DNA from: Oligoflexia bacterium
GTDB lineage: Bacteria; Bdellovibrionota; UBA1018; CAIMNF01
Assembly: GCA_903858975.1 (NCBI GenBank)
Contig: CAIOKW010000042.1
Coordinates: 1-11,831, forward strand
Direction: 5' to 3'
Length of the DNA: 11,831 nucleotides
Shown here: piece after piece, positions 6,484 through 11,831 of the stretch
Layout of the letters: every line of letters starts with the position of its first letter
Numbering within the stretch: the stretch's first letter is position 1
Notes under the pieces: generated by a model
What the model saw: only the letters and a program-made list of their open reading frames with translations
Told to the model about the DNA's origin: nothing
Databases searched by the model: none
Made by a program: the position numbers and the translations under genes

Positions 6484-6870
6484 ATGCGAGTCAAAATTGT
6501 CATTTTGTTTTTTTCTGTTTTGTTTTCATTCTCAAGCTTTGCGTTAGCTAGTGATCAAGTTCAAAATCGGAATCAAAAGGCGCTCAGTGCCATCGATTCC
6601 GTTTGTGGTGATACCTGGTGTGAAGGGGACTACAATTATCGTTTTCCTCGTTTGAAATGTAACTTTAGAAAGCAAACTTGCACGTTATTCTATAGCGCAG
6701 GTCTCCATCCGGATGAGGGGCAAGAGCAAAAATGGACCCGTTCAGGAACCTGTAAAATTAGCGCAGTTCGTTCTTATGATGATATCCTCGATTCAAATAC
6801 TGGAAATGATCTAACTGCATCCAGTTACGATCAAATCACGGAGTGTCTCAATGGTCAGGAGCGGGGGTAG
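6484..6870 (+). CDS. Small secreted six-cysteine protein of unknown function
   Basis: The 128-aa product has a clean Sec signal peptide (MRVKIVILFFSVLFSFSSFALA, cleavage near 22/23), leaving about 105 mature residues with six cysteines at 41, 46, 59, 66, 90 and 121. Motifs are 'VCGDTWCEGDYNYRF' and 'LKCNFRKQTCTLFYS'. The even number and spacing suggest disulfides, though metal binding by the C-x4-C pair is possible. No enzyme motif was recognised. The start has no clear Shine-Dalgarno (GTTAAACCACTTCC precedes it), but the signal peptide fixes it. The gene ends 2 nt before the preferred start of the multicopper oxidase, so it belongs to the oxidase/Sco transcription unit and may assist that enzyme. 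A TTGACG at 6449-6454 could be a -35, but no good -10 follows. Confidence 0.8.
   Translation: MRVKIVILFFSVLFSFSSFALASDQVQNRNQKALSAIDSVCGDTWCEGDYNYRFPRLKCNFRKQTCTLFYSAGLHPDEGQEQKWTRSGTCKISAVRSYDDILDSNTGNDLTASSYDQITECLNGQERG
6857..6867 (+). promoter_or_regulatory. Purine-rich ribosome site supporting a TTG start for the multicopper oxidase
   Basis: AGGAG (6857-6861) and the adjacent GGGGG (6863-6867) lie 11 and 5 nt before TTG 6873, inside the last codons of the six-Cys gene. They favour this TTG over the upstream in-frame GTG at 6843, which would put ten non-hydrophobic residues ahead of the signal peptide. Confidence 0.6.
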
Positions 6871-6872
6871 AG

Positions 6873-8534
6873 TTGAGAGTTTATAAATATCTTCTTCTAG
6901 CATTTGTCGCGTGTATCACAGTGACTTCTGCAGAAGTCATCCGTCAGATCAGTTTCAATGAGATGCTGAGATTCCATCGAAACTCGGGTGGGATTGATAC
7001 CTCTGTCTTTGTAGATGCGCTTCCCATCCCTCCAACGATTCGAGTGAATGGAAGAACAAAGCAAATTCAGATGATTGCGCGTGAAGGGCGAAATGTCTTT
7101 TATCGTGATCTCCCTGCAACGAAGGTTTGGGGATTTAATGGGGTGAACCCAGGACCAACCATTGAGGTAGAGAGTGGTCAAGATTTAGAAGTGTTGTGGA
7201 AAAGCGAGCTACCGAAAGAGCATTTGATTCCGCTGGATTCACACTTCATGGCTGGAATGAGAAATTCGGGGCCAGGTGCCCTTCCGGCCGTAAGAACAGT
7301 GACCCATTTGCACGGTGCAAGAGTTCAAGATTCAATCACAGCACAGGATCGCTTTCATAACAATGATGGCTGGCCTGATGCGTGGATTGTTCCTGGGCAG
7401 ACTCAGATTGCTCATTATCCGAATCAACAGAGCGCGAGAACACTTTGGTACCACGATCATGCTATGGGAGCGACCTCACGTAATGTGGTTGCGGGTTTGC
7501 TTGGACTCTATATTATTCGCGACAACGTCGAGCGCTCCCTTCATTTACCATCGGGCAATTTTGAGATTCCACTCATTTTTGAAACCAAAGACTTTAATGA
7601 TGACGGGAGCCTCACTTATCCCAGTCGCATGACGGCTGAGGTTTATGGGGGCACGGTTCCGGTTAACGGTAAGATTTGTCCGTTCCTAAACGTAGAACCC
7701 CGTAAATACCGTTTTAGAATGCTCGATGCGGCTACGGCACGCTCGTTTGCGTTTAAGCTCATCAATGCAGAAGATCAGTCGGATGGTCCTGCAATGATTC
7801 AAATTGGCTCTGATGGTGGCTTCCTAGAACGCCCATTGCTCCTCAATGCGCCCAATCGTGCTGATTCACCTCGTTTAGTTTTGGCGCCTGCTGAACGTGC
7901 GGATGTAATTGTGGACTTCTCTCACTTTGCTGGGAAGACACTTTTGCTTCAAAATAACTTTCAAAGTGTTGCAGGTGAAGGGGAGCTCTCCATACCGAAT
8001 ATTATGATTTTCAAAGTGGGAGCTCGCGTCTCATCGCCTGATCTCAGTCGAATTCCAGCGATTCTAACACCTGTGCCTCGATTGGCAGAAACGAGCGCCG
8101 TAAAGACACGAAAAATTGTTTTGAGCCAAGTTCTGACACCAAACCTTCCGCCGGTGATGATGTTGAACGAAAAGGTCTGGGGTGATCCCATTGAAGAGAG
8201 CCCTCGGGCAAACACGACTGAAATTTGGGAGATCATCAACACGCTTCCAGACTCTCATCCATTTCATATGCACCTGGTGCAATTTCAAGTCTTAGATCGA
8301 AGCATGTTTGACGTTCCGTATTATGAGCAAACGAAAATGATCAAATACATTTCAGCGCCAGGACTTCCGGAGCCTAGTGAGTTCGGTTGGAAAGATACGG
8401 TCGTTGCCTATCCCAATACGGTGACCCGGATTATTATGCAGTTCGGTCCTTATACAGGAAGATACGCTTTCCATTGTCATATCCTTGAACACGAGGACAT
8501 GGGGATGATGAGGCCCTTTGAAGTGATCAAATGA
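6873..8534 (+). CDS. Exported multicopper oxidase (CotA/SufI-like three-domain type)
   Basis: From TTG 6873 the product is 553 aa, normal for three-domain bacterial multicopper oxidases. A signal peptide (MRVYKYLLLAFVACITVTSA) directs export; no twin-Arg motif is seen. All four copper-binding motifs are present: H145-L-H147, H194-D-H196 (in WYHDHAMG), H462-P-F-H465-M-H467, and H534-C535-H536-x3-H540-x4-M545 (HCHILEHEDMGM). This gives an intact type 1 site (H462, C535, H540, axial M545) and a full trinuclear centre. The enzyme should oxidise a phenolic, metal or bilirubin-like substrate with reduction of O2 to water in the periplasm. There is no Met-rich insert of the CueO kind. The gene sits 2 nt after the six-Cys gene and overlaps the Sco gene by 4 nt. 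The physiological substrate is not evident. Confidence 0.95.
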   Translation: MRVYKYLLLAFVACITVTSAEVIRQISFNEMLRFHRNSGGIDTSVFVDALPIPPTIRVNGRTKQIQMIAREGRNVFYRDLPATKVWGFNGVNPGPTIEVESGQDLEVLWKSELPKEHLIPLDSHFMAGMRNSGPGALPAVRTVTHLHGARVQDSITAQDRFHNNDGWPDAWIVPGQTQIAHYPNQQSARTLWYHDHAMGATSRNVVAGLLGLYIIRDNVERSLHLPSGNFEIPLIFETKDFNDDGSLTYPSRMTAEVYGGTVPVNGKICPFLNVEPRKYRFRMLDAATARSFAFKLINAEDQSDGPAMIQIGSDGGFLERPLLLNAPNRADSPRLVLAPAERADVIVDFSHFAGKTLLLQNNFQSVAGEGELSIPNIMIFKVGARVSSPDLSRIPAILTPVPRLAETSAVKTRKIVLSQVLTPNLPPVMMLNEKVWGDPIEESPRANTTEIWEIINTLPDSHPFHMHLVQFQVLDRSMFDVPYYEQTKMIKYISAPGLPEPSEFGWKDTVVAYPNTVTRIIMQFGPYTGRYAFHCHILEHEDMGMMRPFEVIK

Positions 8535-9289
8535 AATGGGCTTTATTTGGTCTTTTTCTTTTTAGTTTTGCGCAAGCGGAAGTCAGCATTCAAAATCGCC
8601 AAGGATCAGTATTGAATGCCTCGGAGTATTCATTCCAAGATGATCTCGGTGTAACGGTCACCCCTGAACTCTACTTTAAATCGGGGCGCCCTGTTTTAAT
8701 GGCCTTTGTCTATTTTGAGTGCCCAGGCGCTTGTACCGTACTTCTAAATGGAATGATTCAGGGGCTCGCTCCTCATATCTTAATTCCGGGGCAAGACTTT
8801 GAAATTGTCGTCATCAGCATTAACCCCAAGGACACGCCCAGGCTTGCAGCGGCTAAAAAGAAAAGTTACCTCAAGCAATATGGGCGTGAAGACACCGCAT
8901 TGGGTTGGCATTTTCTAACAGGGGATGAGCAAACAATTGGCAGACTCACTCATCGACTTGGTTTTAAGTTTGAATATGATTCATCAAGTGGCCAATTCAA
9001 TCACCCATCGGCGCTCTTTCTTTTTACGCCGGATCAGGTCCTCTCAAGTGTTTTAATGGGAGTGAGTTTCCCTTCGGTTCTTTTAAGAACGAATCTCGTG
9101 ATAGCCCAGGAAAAGAAGCTCGGTACCTATCTCGATCGAATCAATGCGGTTTGCTATACGTTTCTTCCGCACTTTGGTCCAGTTGATCGGCCTTCACGAT
9201 GGGCAGGTTTGTTCGGCCTGATTATTTTTGGACTACTTCTTTACAGGCTTGTTGTCTTAAATTCTCTAAGAAAGAAGAAATTTGGATAG
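8531..9289 (+). CDS. Sco1/SenC-family copper chaperone with C-terminal TM anchor
   Basis: The 252-aa protein has a short signal peptide (MKWALFGLFLFSFAQA), a thioredoxin-like domain with the Sco copper motif C64-P-G-A-C68 and the distal ligand H158 (in 'FNHPSALFLF'), and a C-terminal TM (about 224-243) followed by a basic cytoplasmic tail (NSLRKKKFG). Sco proteins carry Cu(I/II) and deliver it to CuA of cytochrome oxidase or keep target thiols reduced. The ATGA overlap with the multicopper oxidase gene suggests this one serves that oxidase, although no cytochrome oxidase gene is in view to exclude the usual role. The last 68 bases of the gene are also coding on the opposite strand. Confidence 0.93.
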   Translation: MKWALFGLFLFSFAQAEVSIQNRQGSVLNASEYSFQDDLGVTVTPELYFKSGRPVLMAFVYFECPGACTVLLNGMIQGLAPHILIPGQDFEIVVISINPKDTPRLAAAKKKSYLKQYGREDTALGWHFLTGDEQTIGRLTHRLGFKFEYDSSSGQFNHPSALFLFTPDQVLSSVLMGVSFPSVLLRTNLVIAQEKKLGTYLDRINAVCYTFLPHFGPVDRPSRWAGLFGLIIFGLLLYRLVVLNSLRKKKFG

Positions 9290-9740
9290 GACTTAAGTCT
9301 GGGGATGGATTACTCGTCAACTTTGCTTCAATGGTCGAGATGTCTTCATTGCTGAGTTTCAGGTGATCTGCATGTCCATCACTCCAGCCGTTTCCCCATT
9401 TACCATCTTTGATTTTAACGGGTGAGTAGGATCCTAATCGAATTCCTAAATACATCACCCAAGCGTAGTGGGGCGCTCCAGTAGCTTTTACGCACTCATA
9501 AATACGATGATCGGCATCTTTTCTGGCTGAATCACAGCCCCCTGCCCAAAAGTAAAGATCGTGTTCAACACAGCAGTGCTTCCAGAGACTTGGGTTCGCG
9601 CTCGTTCCATTCATGAATCCGGTGCAGTAATCTGTCGTGAAAGGCTTTAGAGCTTCGATCTCGGCGCGCGTGGATTGCGGCATGCTATGAATCAATGCAA
9701 ACGTGATCATGATCATTCTAATCAAATTTAAGTATTTCAC
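9222..9740 (-). CDS. Secreted phospholipase-A2-like protein
   Basis: The 172-aa product starts at GTG 9740, with AAGG (9748-9751) 7 nt upstream, and overlaps the lipid-kinase stop by 4 nt (GTGA). A signal peptide ends near S-T-R-A26. The core 'HCCVEHDLYFWAGGCDSARK' contains C56-C57-x2-H60-D61, the Cys-Cys-x-x-His-Asp pattern of the phospholipase A2 active site, with further Cys at 39, 69 and 83 and a possible second acidic residue D77. A calcium-binding YGCG-type loop is not obvious, so activity is not assured. Predicted role: hydrolysis of phospholipid acyl chains in the periplasm or outside the cell. Its 3' end runs 68 bp into the convergent Sco gene. Similar short HD-containing secreted proteins are often left as hypothetical, which is the alternative label. 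Confidence 0.75.
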   Translation of the reverse strand: MKYLNLIRMIMITFALIHSMPQSTRAEIEALKPFTTDYCTGFMNGTSANPSLWKHCCVEHDLYFWAGGCDSARKDADHRIYECVKATGAPHYAWVMYLGIRLGSYSPVKIKDGKWGNGWSDGHADHLKLSNEDISTIEAKLTSNPSPDLSPIQISSFLENLRQQACKEVVQK

Positions 9741-10651
9741 GTATTCGCCTTAAAAATTTTGAGCTTCCGAGGATAGTGAGTAAAATTCAAGGTTTTGCCT
9801 TGAGTTAAGATTTCACCATCTCCAAACACTTCCAAGGATTCGCCATCTAAATGCGTAATTTGGAGAGTCTTCGTCTTAAAGCTAATAAAGCTATCGTTAA
9901 TTTTACCCATCTTCATTTCAGCCAATCCCTTTAAAGTAGAGAGTCCACAGACTTCAGGGTGAATGAGTACGGTAAAGGTGTCTGAGTCTTTGGTCTGATC
10001 GGGAGCGACTTTAAGATTGCCTGCAAGGGTAGATTGATTGCAGACCATCACCACCGAAACAGTAAGGGTTTGATCAAAATCATCCCCCTTAATTCTGACT
10101 CTATGGCCACGTCCCCAGCGGGTAAGAATTTGTTTTGCGGCAAGGACCGAGTAAATCTCACAGTTCACTTTTTGTGAGGCTTTCTTAAATATTTTAAACT
10201 TATTTCGGAGTCGATTGTATTCTGAACAAAGACTACTTCCGATCCCAATTCCAGCCACAGTTGAAAAAGGGATTCCATTCACGTCGAGCACCCGTACCTC
10301 TTCTACTGAGTCGCTCTGAACTAATTCTTGGAGCTGATCCAAGCAACCGGTGATGCCTTGCTCATTGGCAAGATCGTTCGCGGTTCCAGAGGGAAAGGGA
10401 TAAAGCGGTATTCCACTTTCAAGGAGCCCTCTTAATGCGTAAGTTTGTGTTCCATCCCCACCAAATACGACTGCAGCCTTTGTGGTCTTAGGATCAAGAG
10501 TGGTGCAGTTTTTTGAGAGTTCGAGAGCGCTTTTAGGGAGATTAGAGTTGATTCTGAGACCCGGGAGAGCCAAAGAGGCTGCATCTGCTTCGATCGTTGC
10601 TTTTCCGGAACCCGATGTTTCGTTAATAAAGAAAGCAATTTCACTACTCAT
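9737..10651 (-). CDS. Diacylglycerol kinase-family lipid kinase (DAGK catalytic domain)
   Basis: The 304-aa length is typical for the YegS/DgkB group. The nucleotide-binding motif GGDGT is at 64-68, P-S-G-T-A-N-D at 87-93, and D278-G-E280 near the end fits the catalytic acidic motif of this fold. There is no TM or signal, so it acts at the inner face of the membrane, phosphorylating diacylglycerol or a related lipid to the phosphate form. The N-terminal 'FFINETSGSGKA' resembles the family's usual N-P-x-S-G. It overlaps the phospholipase-like gene by 4 nt, making a two-gene lipid unit. No Shine-Dalgarno precedes the ATG (CGCCACCT), and a promoter lies immediately upstream, so it is probably translated from a leaderless message. 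Sphingoid or other long-chain lipid substrates cannot be excluded. Confidence 0.92.
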   Translation of the reverse strand: MSSEIAFFINETSGSGKATIEADAASLALPGLRINSNLPKSALELSKNCTTLDPKTTKAAVVFGGDGTQTYALRGLLESGIPLYPFPSGTANDLANEQGITGCLDQLQELVQSDSVEEVRVLDVNGIPFSTVAGIGIGSSLCSEYNRLRNKFKIFKKASQKVNCEIYSVLAAKQILTRWGRGHRVRIKGDDFDQTLTVSVVMVCNQSTLAGNLKVAPDQTKDSDTFTVLIHPEVCGLSTLKGLAEMKMGKINDSFISFKTKTLQITHLDGESLEVFGDGEILTQGKTLNFTHYPRKLKIFKANT

Positions 10652-10660
10652 AGGTGGCGA

Positions 10661-10689
10661 ATATTATCGTGGATAAAATGTTTTGTAAA
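10661..10689 (-). promoter_or_regulatory. Sigma70-like promoter for the lipid kinase, probably leaderless
   Basis: On the - strand, TTTACA (10684-10689, 5 of 6 to -35 consensus) is followed by a 17-bp spacer and TAATAT (10661-10666, 4 of 6 to -10 consensus; GATAAT overlaps it one base off the ideal spacing range). Only 9 nt separate the -10 from the ATG at 10651, so transcription would begin within a few bases of the start codon. Confidence 0.55.
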
Positions 10690-10701
10690 TAACCATTATT
10701 T
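10687..10701. repeat. AT-only inverted repeat overlapping the -35 of the lipid-kinase promoter
   Basis: AAATAA (10687-10692) and TTATTT (10696-10701) are perfect inverted arms around a 3-nt centre, and one arm shares three bases with the -35 element. It could be an operator. Low complexity makes chance a serious alternative. Confidence 0.25.
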
Positions 10702-10717
10702 AAGCAACGATTTCAGT

Positions 10718-11831
10718 TTACTCATGTTCTAAAGCATCTCTAATTTCGAGTGCTGCGACTTTTCTTGCGGGCAATATTCCTGCGAGGATTCCGACTGCTA
10801 CACCAAAGAGTAGGGTTCGTGTGACCGCATCCCAGGGCAGTGAAAACTTAAGTACCCAACCCATGAGGCTGGAGAGCGTACCGATCACCCAAAAATAAGT
10901 GACGAAAACTCCAATCGATACAGCCACCAGACCACCGAGGGAACCTTGAATGAGGGCTTCGCTAATAATCATGCCCATGAGTTGTTTTTGGCTCATACCA
11001 ATGGCTCTGAGAATTCCAAGCTCTCGTTTTCTCTCAAGTACGCTCACCATGAGCGTATTAAAAAGCCCAAAGAGCCCAACGATCAAGGCCGACCATTCAA
11101 TGGCTTTAGTATAAGTGAAGCTTTCATCCACCAACTGCCTTGCTTGTGTCGCGAGTTCAGTATTTAGGGTGGCCATCAGGCCGATTTGTTTGCCCAGTGT
11201 TTGATCCAGAGCGGTCCTGATAGCAATAGGACTCACGCCCGGTTTTGCCATCACAAAGAAACCGGAGATCAGATTATCATTCCAGTATTTTTTGTAGATT
11301 TTTCGGCTGAGGTAGAAGACCCCCTCTGGGTTCGTAAACTCCGTGATGACGCCAATGATTCTGAAGGTTTGAGGTCCGGTCGGAGTATTGAGTAAAATGC
11401 TGTCTCCCTTTTTTTTCTTGAACTTCAGAACAAAGTTTTGTGAAACCAAAATGAGCTTCTCTGAACTACTAAAAAATTCATGGATCACCTGTTCAGGGTT
11501 CCCATCGGTAATATCAAATTGAGTAGATTGAAGCCTTGGATGAGGTGGATCAAAAGCTTTAATTGCGAGGACTTTATGCTCATAATTCTGTTTCACATAG
11601 CGGATACCGCTCGAGCCAATTCCATCAGCACTGACATCGACGCCAGGTAAAGCATCGATCCTAGCCTTGAGGTCTTCATGGAGGGGTTGAACCTGGAAGG
11701 TGAGGAGCTTTCCGGAAGACGAAATAACGAGGTCTGCCGCAAGTGTTTTATCAAACCAAGAAGTTAAACTATATTTGATGCTGCCATTCATGAGCGAGAG
11801 AACAATAACCAGCATGAGTCCTACCATGAGG
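10718..11831 (-). CDS. FtsX/MacB-family ABC transporter permease, C-terminal part (5' end outside window)
   Basis: The frame is open to the window edge; an ATG at 11827 is in frame but lies inside a TM segment, so it is probably internal. Visible order: TM 'VGLMLVIVLSLMNG', a periplasmic MacB-PCD-like domain of about 200 residues, then three TMs of the FtsX domain. The signature 'ERKRELGILRAIGMSQKQL' follows the first of these TMs, and the protein ends 'PARKVAALEIRDALEHE', both hallmarks of the family. The TM at the left edge and the overall layout match the second half of the roughly 800-residue duplicated permeases of the lipoprotein/antimicrobial-peptide export type (YbbP/LolCE-like relatives). 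It would work with a cytoplasmic ATPase encoded upstream of the window. The 66-bp gap to the lipid kinase holds that gene's promoter, so they are probably separate units. Confidence 0.9.
   Translation of the reverse strand, partial: LMVGLMLVIVLSLMNGSIKYSLTSWFDKTLAADLVISSSGKLLTFQVQPLHEDLKARIDALPGVDVSADGIGSSGIRYVKQNYEHKVLAIKAFDPPHPRLQSTQFDITDGNPEQVIHEFFSSSEKLILVSQNFVLKFKKKKGDSILLNTPTGPQTFRIIGVITEFTNPEGVFYLSRKIYKKYWNDNLISGFFVMAKPGVSPIAIRTALDQTLGKQIGLMATLNTELATQARQLVDESFTYTKAIEWSALIVGLFGLFNTLMVSVLERKRELGILRAIGMSQKQLMGMIISEALIQGSLGGLVAVSIGVFVTYFWVIGTLSSLMGWVLKFSLPWDAVTRTLLFGVAVGILAGILPARKVAALEIRDALEHE

Noticed and set aside
6843..6872. GTG 6843 as the start of the multicopper oxidase
   Set aside because: It would overlap the six-Cys gene by 28 bases and put a polar stretch before the signal peptide; TTG 6873 has a purine-rich ribosome site and a clean leader.
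7315..7632. 105-codon open frame inside the multicopper oxidase gene
   Set aside because: It is out of frame within a gene whose copper motifs are all intact, with no domain or ribosome-site support.
9290..9299. Palindrome GACTTAAGTC between the convergent gene ends as a bidirectional terminator
   Set aside because: The palindrome has no loop and only three GC pairs in total within the arms. It also lies inside the phospholipase-like coding sequence.

Overview
This window looks like a chromosomal segment of a free-living or predatory Gram-negative bacterium. Many products carry Sec or lipoprotein signal peptides, and a YceI protein, a Sco-type copper protein and an FtsX-type permease are present. 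Moderate GC, frequent GTG/TTG starts, a lipoprotein with a TTG-repeat linker, and a Cys-containing Ig-like module before a glycosidase fold suggest a Bdellovibrionota/Oligoflexia-like or other former deltaproteobacterial lineage. That assignment is an inference from style of gene content, not a marker-gene result. No rRNA, tRNA, CRISPR array, transposase or phage gene was seen.

Layout. Genes from 1 to 9289 run on the + strand; genes from 11831 down to 9222 run on the - strand. The two blocks meet in a convergent 68-bp coding overlap. From the left: (1) the C-terminal part of a large polytopic membrane protein, cut by the window edge; (2) a surface lipoprotein with a 27-bp in-frame tandem repeat, an Ig-like domain and a C-terminal Hint (Hedgehog/intein-type) autoprocessing domain; (3) a tightly spaced pair, a two-TM protein with a HAMP-like tail and no output domain, followed by a membrane-anchored periplasmic protein; (4) a monocistronic-looking secreted clan GH-A-like glycosidase with its own promoter and a strong Shine-Dalgarno; (5) an SDR oxidoreductase overlapping a YceI-family protein; (6) a six-cysteine secreted protein, a multicopper oxidase and a Sco-type copper chaperone in one tight run.

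On the - strand, a partial FtsX-family ABC permease lies upstream of a diacylglycerol-kinase-family lipid kinase. The kinase overlaps a secreted phospholipase-A2-like protein by 4 nt. The kinase has a good sigma70-like promoter so close to its ATG that its mRNA is probably leaderless.

How the genes may work together. The six-Cys/multicopper oxidase/Sco run reads as a periplasmic copper-oxidase module with its own metallochaperone. The kinase and phospholipase-like pair reads as a phospholipid-remodelling module. The Hint lipoprotein is the most unusual single gene: it has the residues for self-cleavage at the cell surface, and the Hint segment is bracketed by similar 12-bp sequences, the second lying out of frame just after the stop codon. 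No canonical intrinsic terminator was found anywhere in the window, and no gap between genes exceeds about 110 bases.
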